NCBI GenBank assembly: GCA_030549495.1
Contig: JAUIRK010000185.1
Location: forward strand, 620,001-684,000
Reading direction: 5' to 3'
DNA: 64,000 nt
Origin: Nectonema munidae
Taxonomy: Eukaryota > Nematomorpha > Nectonematoida > Nectonematidae
Shown one piece after another: positions 36,301-47,361 of the stretch (position 1 is the first letter of the stretch; each line of letters opens with the position of its first letter). The notes below the pieces were generated by a model, which saw only the letters and a program-made list of their open reading frames with translations, had not been told where the DNA came from and did not search any database. The translations under genes and the position numbers were made by a program.

Positions 36301-39299
36301 ATATAAAGTTTTTTACACATTTATACCCATTTTCAAATATGCTGAATTCAGTGGTGATATTCATTTTTATGAAAATAAATCAAACCTGACAAAAAATTAA
36401 AAAAATTTTCATTGTTCAATTACAAAAAGTTGTACACGTTCTTCATTTAAAAAATTATTTCTTTGACGCAAAAGGAAAAAGATGGACAAATTCAATTTAA
36501 ATTAAAAATATCTTGATAGTGTCTAAATTCTCACATATTGGCATCTGTGCCATTTTTGATAAATCTAACCTATTCATAATTTTTAGATTTCCTACCCATC
36601 TTAGATAAATGTTAATTGTAATCCTATATGATAAGCTATAGATTTAAATATTTTTCATTTGTAAAAGAGGAACTTCTTTTTCACAGTCAAAATCATTTTG
36701 AAGCATCTATTATATAATTAAACCACTTCCTAGTTAATTAGAACAGTGTAGATCTTCCATTTAGTCAAGATACATATTTTTTTAATTATTTGTTTTGATC
36801 ACATGCCCTCTTTTTAATTAGTTTTCAACTTGGTTCCTTCTCTCATACAAATTTTCAAAAGATTTTATAATACCTTTTATTTTTTTTAATAAATATTTCA
36901 TACCTAAGATGATTGTAGAAAATATTATAATCCAAAATATACAAAAAAAAAGTATATTTTCACTATATATCTAATATGCAACCATTTTTGAAAATTTTTT
37001 ACAGAACTGATTTTCAGGCATACATTACTAATTCAATTGCCACTTCGAGATATTTTTTAACCGTATTATCCAAAATCCAGTACAGAAATAAAATAAGCAT
37101 AGTCGATTCGGTATAAAACAGATATTTTATTTTTTTTAAAATATTTTTGAAGACAGTATCTATAAGTAAACCGCAAATCTGATTGAAGCTTTCAGATATT
37201 TTAAAACCATAAATGCCAAACCTGAGACAAAAATGAAACCAGCATCTTCCATTTGGCATAAAAACAGATATTTTATTTAAATTTCAAAAATATTTCTGTA
37301 GACATTAGACGTAAATCGAACATTTGATTGATACTTTCAGACATTTAAAACCTCTAAATGCAAAAAATGATTTCCAAAATATAAATGATCATGGTCGAAT
37401 TGGTATAAAAACATATATTTCATGTAAAATTAGAGAGAAAATTTTGGGATATAGTTTTACGACATAAACCGCAAATTTGATTGACACTAGCAGTAAAACC
37501 TCTAAATGCGAAAACTGTGTTCAGAAATGAAATCATCATGATCTATTTGCTATAAAAACACATATTTCATGTAAAATTTGAATCAATATTTTTGAAAACA
37601 AATTTTAGAACTAAACGCAAATTTGATTGATACTTATAGGTATTTTCAAATTCAATCTGCAAAAATTGAGTCCATAAATGAAACTAGCATTGTTGATTTG
37701 GTATAAAAACCTATATTTAATTGTAAAATTTGAATGAATGTTTTTGGAGACAATTTTTAGAAGTAAACCGCAAATTTGATTAACACTTATAGGTATTTTC
37801 AAATCTTAAATGTAAAAAATGAATCCAGAAATGAAAACAACATGACCGATTTAGTATAAAAACATATATTTTATGTAAATTTTGAAGGTATATTTTATTA
37901 GATACATTTTTGATCAATCAAAATTTTGATTGACATTTTCTAAAAAGTAGCCATGATTATTGAAAAAATTAAATATATAAAGTGTTATGCGTTCCAAACT
38001 GTATATAATTATAAATTTTCAGGGTATTATATAATATAGATCCTAAGTTATAAGGTTAAGTACAGATAATGTCAAAATTTTGCTGAAAAATTTTAATTTT
38101 TGATTTTGATTGACAATTTTGGACATGAAAGGCTTATTCAACTACCATGAAAATGGTTTCAAAAGATGCAGCTAGCGATTTTAGGAAAAGTCACAAAATT
38201 TGAAGGGATATGATTCAGCCAATTTTCTACGATTAATTTTTTAACGCCCCCCCCCCCCAGCACTAATAGGGTTAAGATTCTATTTTATATTAAGTGTCAG
38301 ACAGAATGAATGCTTCGATTAATTCATATAATGAAGGAAATGCTTAATCATGAAATAATATTTTGAAGGATGGATTTTAGAATTCAATAAGTAGTTTGGG
38401 CCAGAATAGCTTATAATCTCTGCTCACATAAACTAAATAATCTAACACATAAATGATGTGTTACTTTCAAATCTCCTTTTTTCAAAGTAGATTTATATCG
38501 TTTTAAAAAGATTATTTTTAAGTAATGCAAATTTTTATTTCGTGATTAGAAATTTTGTTACACTTTGTTCTTTAGATTTGTTTGATATTTTTTACAAAGA
38601 TTAGTTATTTAATATCAAAATTTTTGCTAATTGAATTAAATGCAAATTTCTTAATAAATTAGTAAAAAGATCAATATCCGATAAATTTTAAGTTTAGCAA
38701 TAGTATTTTGCTTCAATCTTAAAAGTTTTATGTTTAAGTATACAAAAATGCTAACTTGATAAAAAATAGCTTTTTATTTTGGAAAGCCCAGTGTGTGTAG
38801 GCCTTTAATGACCAGTCTGACACAAGAGTCTGATCTCTAACCAGCAGGGCTGCTTTCAATTTAGGTTGTCCTTTTTCTCAGGTCAAGCTGCCTTTTCCAG
38901 CTTCTTCTTCGTGTGGTTTTTCTGGTACATAAATCTCCGCATGAAGAACAAGAAATTGATTTTCATTAAAGTGATTTTGTTCGTCTTCGCTCTCCTCATT
39001 TCCATTGGAACTTCAATCACAAGAATTACTTCAAACAACAGCCACCCCCATGATGTGATGATTGGCTGGTTTTTTGGCGTGTTTACTGGCATCGGAATCG
39101 TATATTTTCATTTTCTGCTTGTTCAATGCTTGCATATATGCATCCTTTTTAGATTCTGATTTTTTATCCTAAGAATGTTGAGAGACACATTTATCACTTC
39201 GATGTGGAAAAAGAGCTGGACTCGATCAAAAAAAAAGTCAAACAACAGGAAGAAAAAGAGGAAGAAAAAAGTAAAGGCAGTAGTGTCATCAAAGTTTGA
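30322..39299 (+). CDS. PAP2-like membrane pseudoenzyme, left-arm copy, possibly broken
   Basis: Six exons: 1 ending 30578 (ATG at 30322), 2 31890-31984, 3 32953-33029, 4 35505-35646, 5 38865-39099, 6 39153-39299; junction phases 0, 2, 1, 2, 0. It encodes the LPP/wunen fold with six membrane spans: GFICNDPSLSHSY after span 1, YVFGTAFITSTLS in span 3, YLSGELTPYFFEVC at motif C1, RLSFFSGQAAFSSF at C2 and TRITSNNSHPHDV at C3, then a charged coiled tail (KKKVKQQEEKEEEKSKG). All three catalytic motifs lack key residues. Exons 4-6 differ from the right-arm copy at only three bases, all synonymous. In exon 1 one base is missing between 30390 and 30420 relative to the right arm, so the conserved ATG is out of frame with the rest; either this copy is broken or translation starts in an unseen exon. 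A piggyBac-type element sits in intron 4. AATAAA follows the stop at about 39307. Confidence 0.75.
33500..35190. other. Left-arm-specific intron sequence
   Basis: Lies in intron 3 of the left PAP2-like gene and has no counterpart in the right arm. It begins with a CT-rich tract (33480-33640, repeated caagctct-ctt) and carries a tRNA-like SINE core at 34455-34530. The rest is AT-rich. Confidence 0.4.
34455..34530 (-). ncRNA. tRNA-like SINE core (pol III A and B boxes)
   Basis: On the minus strand the sequence reads tggttgagatgatgg (A-box-like, 34500-34514), then ctcagcagagaagcctct, then gggttcgattcc (B-box-like, around 34468-34479). Spacing suits a tRNA-derived promoter, but a complete cloverleaf acceptor stem does not form, so this is a tRNA-derived SINE or tRNA relic, not a functional tRNA. 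It is absent from the other arm. Confidence 0.5.
35880..36400. repeat. Tandem array, four units of about 149 bp
   Basis: Starts of gctgaattcagtggtgat fall at about 35893, 36042, 36191 and 36341, spacing 149-150. Each unit also carries tcaatcaaacctgtcaaaaa and agctcatctcaaaaa. Units differ by a few percent. Related to the array in the element at 25824-26678. Confidence 0.9.
36990..37940. repeat. Second tandem array inside the piggyBac-type element
   Basis: About five to six units of 140-157 bases sharing gtataaaaacatatatttta, gtaaaatttgaat, aaaccgcaaatttgattgac and aaatgaaa-c-gcat. More diverged than the neighbouring 149-bp array. Similar sequence occurs at 17456-18050. Confidence 0.8.
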
Positions 39300-39442
39300 C
39301 ACTTTGAATAAATTTTCTTATTTTTAGTCAAAAAATGAAAATATCTTTCCTCATTTGTGCGTAATATATAAAGAGTATTATACTGATGTATCATGCTTAA
39401 ATTTTCCATACCAATGCTTTCATTTATCGTATATCTCGTGGT

Positions 39443-41280
39443 TCACATTAGCTATTTTTATCTATAGTTACTATTTTTAATCTAATTATTTTATTGGAAC
39501 TCATAAAACATATTTTCATTTACGTTCTTTTGAGTAAACGAATAAAACCTGCCGTCCAATTTAAATGTCAATAATTATATCTCGTGTATGATAAACTTCC
39601 AAGAATTTTTCTATAAACAAATAGAATTCTAACTGATTTTATCGTTACACGAAATAGACATCTTTCGATTTTATTTGTAGTGAGGCCATTATTTAATTCA
39701 AATAAAAATATATTTTTTGAGTTCCAAAGAATAAGTGATTTAGAAAATTGCTATAAATCTATAACTAGTGCGTTGTGAGAAAATAATGATTCCATATAAT
39801 GGAAAATACTCATGATAGTCATTCTTTGTTCCAATTTCTCCGTTGCAAGGAGTCGAGTGAGAGCAAAGGAGTGCGGTAGCATTTACTCTCGAAAGACCGG
39901 ACCCGACGACTTTCCAGAAAAATGTCCATTTTACACATTTTTCATGGCAAAAGCGAAAAACAAAAGCAAGAGGTTTCATTATTTCTATCGATTTTCGACT
40001 CTGCAGCGCATTTTCCCATACTTTTACATATAAAATTTATTTCTTCAGCTAGGATCGTTCATGTCAAGTCATCCCAATTAGGGTTTGCTCCCGGTTTTAA
40101 AATACCCGGACGTTCCTAGTTCTAAAAATTTTGGAACTGTCTCGGAACCGAAAAGTATTCCAGGTTCCGAGAATAACTTATTTGTAATTGATTTATTTCA
40201 CTATGCAATTCTTTGCATAAAACTTTACTGCACTTCATTCATATAAAATCTTTTTTTCATTGTCATCTCATTTTAATCAAATTTATTTTATCAAATTTAT
40301 CAAACTAAGATTCTCGTATTTAAAGTTACAAATTATATGATAACTTAGCATTCTATTAACGAAATTTTGATGTTTAACATCATAATACTGAAAGATGTCA
40401 TGAAATCAAATCTTTTACAAAACATATTTCATTTGAAAAGTTGTAAAAACGAAGTTTAACATAACTGAATACAAAAGCTTCATATGGGAATAGAGATGAA
40501 AACCTTCTATTTTTGAGAAGACAACGAATAAATAAAAAGACTTCTTTTTCTTTGATTTGAAATTTTCAAGAAATCAATATTCTAACTTAATGTCCATTTT
40601 AATCCAAATTCAAAAGCTCATGATTTATTTATAGTTGTAAAAAGAGGAAAAGAAATGAAAGTATCTAGGAAACTTCCTCTCCCAACTTATGATAGATGAC
40701 TGAAACTATGTAGTTCAATCTACATCCCTGAATATCTTTAAGAATAGATTAGATGTTTTCTAAAAGGATTATTTCTTTGTACATATGGATGAAGTTTTCT
40801 ATTTGTGAAAATGAATTTTCTTATTTTATCTTTATGATGCGATATTTATAGGCCTAGCCTCGCCTTCGCAAATAAATTTTATGCTAGGTTATGTTATTAT
40901 ATCAACATCTTTTGAAACTGAAAAATATCAGAAACCCGTTGTTAAATCACTTTAACAAATACGATCTACAGTCAGCGCCGTGCTATCGAAGGTTCCACTT
41001 CCACCAAGTAAAGTATCCGTGAAAGTTTTACATGAAGTCTGAAATTCTAATAACGCTGAAATTTCAGACATTTGATACTGCCAACACAGGGTAATTAAAA
41101 TAGCATGTGCCGATTCGGTTAATTGTCAGAAGTTTATTCCATAAAAAACATAAAAACAGATTAAAATATTTAATGTATTTAAGCGTTGTATACCTTTTAT
41201 TTACGTGTTAAGTTTTTAATGTACCGTTGATCAATTCAGGTGTTTTGTGGAACTCATTGATAATAATTCTTGTATCGCTC
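39443..41280. other. Start of the spacer between the arms
   Basis: AT-rich. A GC-richer patch at 39830-39930 (agtcgagtgagagcaaagga, ctctcgaaagaccggacccg) and another at 40075-40180 (ttagggtttgctcccggttt, with repeated ggaac/ggttcc) look like transposon termini, but neither has a recognised partner end. No host gene is seen. Confidence 0.35.
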
Positions 41281-41289
41281 TAATTTTCA

Positions 41290-42120
41290 GGCTTGATATG
41301 TTAAAAACCGGTCAGAAAAAAACAGTTTTTGATTCGATCGATTCATAGTTGGGTTAAGGCGATTAAAGGAAGTGTTGCTTAAAATGTGAGCCAGGTTGCC
41401 AAAACAAGGAAATCATTGCGTGAGAAAACTTTAGCTAAAATGAAATCACTTTTATCCTTGTGGATTTCTCACACAAGAAAGAAAGGCGCGACAATGGATA
41501 AAAAACATCATTCAAAAGAAGGTCAAGAAACTTTATAAAAAACAATTGCAACAGATAATATACCAGATAATCAAGACAACAAAGATCCCGAAGAATGTTA
41601 ACCTCCTTCTGAGGAGGCATTTTGCCAGCACCTTCAGCAAAATTTCAAGCAATCAAGGAAAATTTCAAGACATTCTCTGCCGCACTATAGGGAAGCTACC
41701 CTACAAAGCTTCAAAAATTAACTGAGGAAAAGGAATACCTGCCTGTATATAAATTAGTTCAACATGGACACCAGCGGATTTTACGGGAAAAATGACTTCA
41801 AGAATTTATTTCATGAAGGAAGAAGCCAAAGTTATGAAGGAGCGTGTCACAATTGTTAAGTTAAGTTAAGGTTTGGTGGTTATAATTAGGGCTTATTTAC
41901 AGATAAAGCTCCCCTTCCTCTCCCACAACTTGTGGATAAAATGCTTGTGATTACCATTTTTTAACAATCTTATGACGTCAATGTATAGAGATTACATTTT
42001 CATTTTGAAGAAATAGTGTTAGGAATTAAACATTGCTAAATGCATTCAAATCATTAAGGCAGCACTGGAGGAAATGAGATCTGAAATAAAGCACCTTTGC
42101 TGGATGCATCTGTAGCCAAT
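41290..42120 (+). pseudogene. Tigger/pogo-type (CENP-B-like HTH) transposase relic
   Basis: Fragments in family order: KMKSLLSLWISHTRKKGATM at 41437-41496; NIIQKKVKKLYKKQL after a frameshift, matching the second CENP-B helix-turn-helix; then TSRIYFMKEEAKVMKERVTI near 41790-41860, resembling the (P)SRT...KEEK...KDR(V/L)T block of Tigger/Jerky transposases; and AALEEMRSEIKHLCWMHL near 42060-42120, resembling the I..CW terminal block. Many stops and shifts lie between. No terminal repeats were found. A plain decayed DNA transposon; family assignment is moderate. Confidence 0.6.
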
Positions 42121-42129
42121 GATTTCGGC

Positions 42130-42980
42130 GCTTTTTTCCTAAAGACATTCAAAGTTTGTGCGATTGACTAATTTCTTATGTGAAGAGAGGTCTTGACTTT
42201 ACCCCTTGGGGACCAGTGTGACTTGTGCTTTAAGTATATTAAATTGCATAGAAAACAAGCCAACGCTTAGCAAATATGAGTCTGTTTCAGAAGTAGTTCT
42301 ATTTTTGTCAGCAATGTGAATTTTCTAAAGCTTTAAAAAAATTTTCACTGGTAGTTTCTCCAATGATAAATTTGGGTCAACCTTCAGCATGGCTAAGCGC
42401 TTAAATTTTTTAGAAATTGTTTATTTTTTATTAAATCTACCCCCGTAAGATTTAAATTTTTATATACGCTAATAGACCAAGATAGGCCTCATCGGTCCTT
42501 GTCTAAAATTTAAATTTTACCCAACTTTTAAGCATCTATTATGAAAAAAATAGTAAAAGTAATCTTTGAGAAATTAAAAATTACCTCGGAGCAAAATTTC
42601 TGAATATTTTTTTCGAGTATGTCATAAATATGTTACAGTTGCTCAATATCATTGTGAGCGTGTACAATTTCCCCTCAGATTAGAATCGAAGTTACAGTGA
42701 AACATTTTCTCATAATTGTGGTAAGTTTATATTTTCCTCATAGAGTCCGAATAGTATTTACATAAAAGGTGTTAGGAAACGAACGGCTTCTGTTCGATTT
42801 TGTTCATCATTGTGGAGAATTTGAATACAATTTCACTCATAGAGGCACAATCAAAGTTATATAAAATATGTTACGCAGCAGCGTCTGAATATTCTTCTCT
42901 TTCCCAGCGATGACATTTGCTGATATCATTGTGGTAAGTTTGTATTTCCCCATATAAGAGGAATAGTAGTTATATATTGC
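42130..42980. other. Spacer sequence, nothing recognised
   Basis: Three loosely similar segments around 42650-42960 repeat a pattern of gtgagc/gtggtaagtttatatttcc separated by about 120-130 bases, hinting at a decayed tandem repeat. No gene is seen. Confidence 0.3.
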
Positions 42981-42984
42981 GTCA

Positions 42985-43226
42985 TCCTCTCGTTTCTTTT
43001 CTTATTTCTCCGTCATCCAACGTTTCTTATTTCTCTGTCATCCCACCTTTCTTATTTCTCCGTCATCCCACCTTTCTTATTTCTCCGTAATCCCGCGTTT
43101 TTCAAATTGTGCTTCATCCCGCGTTTTTCAAATTGTGCTTCATCCCGCGTTTTTCAAATTGTGCTTCATCCCGCGTTTTTCAAAGTGTGCTTCATCCCGC
43201 GTTTTTCAAATTGTGCTTTATTCTTC
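42985..43226 (+). repeat. Two adjoining minisatellites (about 25 bp and 26 bp)
   Basis: First array: about four units of tctccgtcatcccacctttc plus ttatt (42990-43090). Second: five units of catcccgcgtttttcaaatt plus gtgctt, 26 bases each (43090-43225). Four of the five 26-base units are essentially identical. The unit length is not a multiple of three, so the open frame crossing it is not a real repeat protein. Confidence 0.9.
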
Positions 43227-43689
43227 GTTTCTCTTTTCTCCGTTATCGTCCTTCTTTTTTGATACGTATCTGTTTTTTTCTCACTATGAGTACAGACTCT
43301 GAATATATATCTCCTGATGGAACCCCTTATACTTCTACTGTACTTATTGCCGTGGGAAGACCAAGATCGCTGAATCAAATAAATATATAACTATATTTAT
43401 ACCGATGTGGTTTTCTTTGCTTCATCTTTCTGCATTGATAAACTTTTGCTTATATTGCTTGCTTCTTCCAAATGGGAATAAATTACGATCAAAAAGTTTC
43501 GATAGAAAAATAGTTTTCGCAAAAAAAATCTTTTTTTTTGTAAATGCCGTTCTTACTAAAAACGATTTTAAATCAATATCAAGATTTTTACGATTTGACA
43601 ACCCTCTGATCAGAGAAACAGAAACGGATAAAATTGCCTCTATAAGGGTTATACACCACCAAGGTTTTTACTAAGTAAGATCATGCTTT

Positions 43690-43885
43690 TCGAGATGTGA
43701 CATCACTCATAGAAAGACGAATACAAACAAATATGCAAACAGGGACAAATACCTATACACACAAGCACACAACTACACGCATACAAATATTTATACGCGT
43801 ACACAAACATAAATTTACATACAAATGCAGGCACACAATTATACATGCTCAAACACAACTGAGCACACCCAGGCGTATTACTACT
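43690..43885. repeat. CA-rich low-complexity tract
   Basis: A degenerate run of acaca/acaaac/catacaaat motifs, imperfect microsatellite in character, next to the MITE at 43902 and within the interruption of the piggyBac relic. Confidence 0.7.
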
Positions 43886-43901
43886 TACACAAAGAGAGGT
43901 A

Positions 43902-44290
43902 CAGAGCCGAGCGGGGAGTGAATTTTTAGGTCGTTCGAGAAGATGCTCTCCCCGCGGGGAACGGGCGGGTCGGGAAGCAATTTTCTCAATGATGAAATAT
44001 AAAAGTATTTCATGAAACAAAAAGATGAAAACTTTTTTATTTAAGCTAATTTTTAAATAATTCCTTATTTTGCCCAAAAAAAAATGACATGCAACCAAAA
44101 CGATTTTTTTCAGTATTATTTCATATTGAAATCATGTTGAGAAGTAAATAATGTATATGTTTACAAAAAGATAATAAAGATTTTGTATTTACAGAATATG
44201 AACGATCAATTTTTCTATCAATTCCACAATAACAGAGATAAAACCTTCCCCGCGGGGAACGGGAAAGTTATGAGTCCCCGCTAGGCTCTG
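43902..44290. mobile_element. MITE with cagagcc-agcgggga ends, hAT-like
   Basis: Left end cagagccgagcggggagt; right end, read inverted, cagagcctagcggggact. Two direct copies of ccccgcggggaacggg lie inside at about 43952 and 44250, each containing the palindrome ccccgcgggg. No target duplication is visible at the exact ends, although acttaca occurs just outside on both sides. Non-coding. It interrupts the piggyBac relic and is thus younger. Confidence 0.65.
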
Positions 44291-45745
44291 GCACTTACAA
44301 AAATTTTATCTCCTAATTTTTAGGTATTGGACTCCTAACCAGTATGTTACCGTTGATGAGCAAGTTTTGAGATACCGAGGAAATTGCCCAATTAAAATTT
44401 TTGACCCAAGGAAACCTGCAAGTGGGGGATCAAATTTTACAACCAAAACGACCATCGAACCCTTTTATCGCCTGAAATTTACATCTCGAACTATAGTGAT
44501 TCCAATTTTTTCATAGGTGTCGAAATAACAAAGCGTTTAGTTTTGAACTCTTCAATTTCCAGCGAAACAGGAATAATATGTGATTGATTCTTTATAGACC
44601 ACAAACTATGTTCTTGGGGTATACAACATTCATAAACTTTTCTTGGTAGATTGAATTCATCTAGATTCTAGAAGGTGTGTTCCTCAAATTTTCAAAAAAA
44701 GATATCTAAGCCAAGAAGGTATTGATGAATGTGAATCTCGAGTGGTATATAGTGATTTCTCTTCTTTAGTTGCATACATTCCCCAAAACCACGCTCGGAT
44801 CAATTTCAAAGCCGCACTATGGCCCAATCTCATTTTGTGAAAAAAAACCAGAGTCGATTCTTGTCTATAACCAGTAATAGTGTGGGGTAGACAAAGCAAA
44901 TCAAATGTGCCGAAATTTCACAACATACAGGTCCACGCGAAGATGGCCAGTAGCTGTCTTTTGTAACTATTTGAACATGGCTGCTCTAAACACTTCAGTA
45001 ATCGTTATGAATAACTGTCCATAATTATATTCTTCCAGATATGAAGGTAGAAAAGAAATAATAAATTCCCTGTTTTCAACTTGCAGATAATGCAATGGAA
45101 ATGAGATGTACATCTATTCCAAGAGAAGTACGCATAATTTTAGGTCTTTTTGGATATAAGAGACAATTGCAAGAGACTACTTCATCGTCTACAACAGGTC
45201 AACGCATAATGTGCAAACCTAACATTCAAAAAATTTTCCAAAGTTGCACATCTTATGAATCTTAAATAAATTATTTTATACAAAAAATTTTTTTTGATAA
45301 CTGATAATAATATAAATACCCTTTTCCTTGTTTTTCATGTTGCTCATATTTAAAAATATACTCATTATTTGTGTCAACATTTACTAGAAGTTAGAGCTGG
45401 GCCTGAGCGGCCCTCTCTGGTCGTGCGAGGGTAAGACAAAAGTAAAAGTTACTATATTTCACAAGCATAGAAATGCTCAACTGAAAATGTGCATATAAGG
45501 AGCTTTACACATCTGATATCCAAGAGATATTTTAAAAATTTTATACACTTTTTTACAGAACAAGTAAACGTTTGTCTCTGACATTATAATGTAATGTCAA
45601 GCATCACTCAGATAATTCTTTCTTATAAATGAGATTTTTTTTTTAATTTTTCGTTAAATTTTAAAATAATTATAAAAAAATATTTAGAATAGTAAAAAAT
45701 AATTTCAAGGTTACAAATAGATGCTAAATTTTGTAAATCGGTATT

Positions 45746-46117
45746 AGAGATGTATCGGATGTGAATTTTTTTACATCCGCGGATGGATATTAGATTTGAC
45801 ATCCTAGCGGATACGGATGCGGATATCCAAAGTAAATTTTTATGCGGATGCGGATATAAAATATTTTTAAAAATTATATGTTTTATATTTTACAGTATCT
45901 TACTATTTTAATCCTTTTTTACATTTTTACTAGAATTTAAAGACAACAAATCTTGTAAGTTTTAAACAAAAAATAATACGAAAAGTTTCAATAGATATTT
46001 ATAAAAATTGATTTTAAATTGCGGATGCGGATGCGGTTGTAAACATGAAAAAATCCGCGGATGAGGATGTAAAGTGGATGTAAAATTTTTTGGAATGCGG
46101 GTATCCGATACATCTCT
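45746..46117. mobile_element. 372-bp MITE with agagatgtatcgga ends and direct repeats
   Basis: Inverted ends agagatgtatcggat and atccgatacatctct. A direct repeat aatcggtatt lies on both sides (45736-45745 and 46118-46127), longer than the usual 8 bases because part of it may belong to the ends. The interior is full of gcggat/atccgc steps. Non-coding and probably hAT-related. The intact ends and duplication suggest a fairly recent insertion. Confidence 0.8.
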
Positions 46118-46169
46118 AATCGGTATTATATAGGAAGAATTTTTGTATATCATTTAAATCAAAATAGCG

Positions 46170-47080
46170 ATAAAACCTTACGTGATGGAATACATAATTG
46201 TTTATGTGGTTGTACTTGATTTTGTTAAGAAAAACAATGAGAAGGCATTAAATTCATACCATTATGCCATGGACAATTTTTTTTTAACTTTAAATTTGTT
46301 CCAAGTGATGAAAGAAAAAAAACAGAACATGACGGCTACAATTAGGAAAAACAGACTTTTTAACTTCGCAAAGCAAAGTGAAAAAGATTTCAAGAAGGAA
46401 CCGCAAGACGTGTATGCTATACAGCATACAATTCTTGTTCTTTTAACATTTATGAGTGGTTTGATAATCGCGTGGTGATCTGTGGATCTAACAAACGTGG
46501 CAATGAACCACTAAATAGAATTTCTAGATATTCTCGAACATTAAGAAGTAGAATAAAATCCCTCAAAACTTTTACAAATTTATAACGGAGAGATGGGTCA
46601 TGTAGACAGGAAGGATGGACAAGAACTTAATGATTTATAAAAGCTGTCTGAGTGGCAAAAAATGCTATATGCAGATTCTGATGCATCTTTTTGAAACATT
46701 GATTATGCATGATTGGCTTATATATCAGATGACCCCGAATCTGAAAAAAAAGATCAGCTTTATTTTAGAAGACAAACTTTATTAAAAACTTATAAAACTA
46801 TTCCACAAACATATAAAGCGCATGCAAATCCAAATCCTAGAGACATTACAAGATTCGACAACATTGAGCACTTTGTGAGTCCAATTGAGAATAATAATAA
46901 AAGATTAAAATGTCGCCATTGTCATTCTAAAACTCCAACAAAATGCATAAAATTAAACGTTGGAGTTCATGTGAAATGTTTTGTGGATTATCATAATAAA
47001 ACGACCTTTCTCTATTTCATCATGACATTATTTTTGTCAATATGTACACCTGTAATGAATACTACATTTCAATGCGGTTA
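46170..47080 (+). pseudogene. Second piggyBac transposase relic, core and Cys-rich tail
   Basis: 46182-46478 encodes VVLDFVKKNNEKALNSYHYA then MDNFFLTLNLFQVMKEKKQN and MTATIRKNRLFNFAKQ, the DNFF.S..L...L......TGT.R.NR block containing a catalytic Asp of piggyBac. After a frameshift, VVICGSNKRGNEPLNRISRY follows. A last open part, 46713-47081, ends ENNNKRLKCRHCHSKTPTKC then VGVHVKCFVDYH, the C-terminal zinc-binding tail. The N-terminal part is absent, perhaps removed near the MITE that ends at 46117. Several breaks are visible. It is probably a different copy from the relic at 43280-45270, which has its own tail. Confidence 0.8.
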
Positions 47081-47129
47081 AAATGGTTATATATTTACTT
47101 AGTTAACACTACATTGACTTTTATATATT

Positions 47130-47361
47130 TAAGCACAACCGATAAAATAATTTTCTTTCTTGATATAATAATGATTTTATCCATCTCATAAATAAGAATG
47201 GGACCAATCATCGAAAAACAAAAAATCTGTAAAACTGTAGGATTATGTTGAAAAAAAGTACAGTTTTTGTAAATATCACCATCACAAAAATCAGCTAAAA
47301 ACAAATTTTGAGAAGAATGTCCTGCCAATACGAAACCAATAATGTCATCCTTAGTCAGCAT
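47130..47361 (-). pseudogene. Possible transposon-protein fragment, DG.iYK..FF motif
   Basis: The minus strand reads MLTKDDIIGFVLAGHSSQN then FLADFCDGDIYKNCTFFQHN and PTVLQIFCF. This resembles, from memory, the F.D..DG..YK...(L/F)F...P..LQI segment of widespread uncharacterised transposon-derived metazoan proteins. It is isolated, with no flanking homology seen. Low confidence. Confidence 0.25.

Larger units (their letters stand above)
35763..38271. mobile_element. Non-autonomous piggyBac-type element, 2.5 kb, TTAA duplication
   Basis: Perfect 16-base terminal inverted repeats, ccctattagtgctggg at the left and cccagcactaataggg at the right, directly flanked by TTAA (35759-35762 and 38272-38275). 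The right arm keeps the empty site near 50590. A left subterminal copy of agtgctgggggcgtaaa mirrors the right end. The interior has no transposase and consists largely of two tandem arrays (35880-36400 and 36990-37940). It lies in intron 4 of the left PAP2-like gene. The perfect ends suggest a young insertion, although C/G homopolymers next to both ends vary. Confidence 0.9.
23443..39442 (+). repeat. Left arm of a giant inverted duplication
   Basis: Colinear blocks match the reverse complement of 49472-64000: 23443-24163 with 63282-64000; 25560-25820 with about 59527-59765; 26685-26770 with 59437-59520; 30040-30695 with 58735-59430; 31715-32240 with 55680-56210; 32830-33500 with 52370-53033; 35195-35758 plus 38276-39442 with 49472-51125. 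By eye, identity is near 99 percent in the innermost block, about 95-97 percent in most others, and nearer 90 percent in the block holding PAP2 exon 1. Unmatched stretches between blocks are mostly insertions private to one arm. The outer limit is unknown because the partner runs off the window. Confidence 0.9.
43280..45270 (+). pseudogene. piggyBac transposase relic, interrupted by a MITE
   Basis: 43405-43650 encodes FDRKIVFAKKIFFFVNAVLT and FKSISRFLRFDNPLIRETET followed by DKIASIR, the LRFD...R...DK...IR block of piggyBac transposases. After an interruption (43690-44300) it resumes with NQYVTVDEQVLRYRGNCPIK and KPASGGSNFTTK (44330-44440), the DE.....GR(C)P and KPakyG block. A further part near 45085-45265 reads NAMEMRCTSIPREVRI and GQRIMCKPNIQKIFQSC before a stop, suggesting the C-terminal region. 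Several frameshifts and stops are present, so it is dead. It lies in the spacer between the duplicated arms. Confidence 0.75.

Noticed and set aside
38883-39092. Minus-strand open frames mirrored at 49781-49990
   Set aside because: Antisense shadows of PAP2-like exon 5; their conservation is explained by the sense exon.
43109-43390. 93-codon plus-strand open frame with repeated peptide
   Set aside because: It is a read-through of the 26-base minisatellite, whose unit is not a multiple of three. Only the part after 43280 relates to the piggyBac relic.
47095-47361. Host gene candidate with DG.iYK..FF motif
   Set aside because: Looks at best like a transposon-derived fragment and stands alone; kept only as a low-confidence relic.
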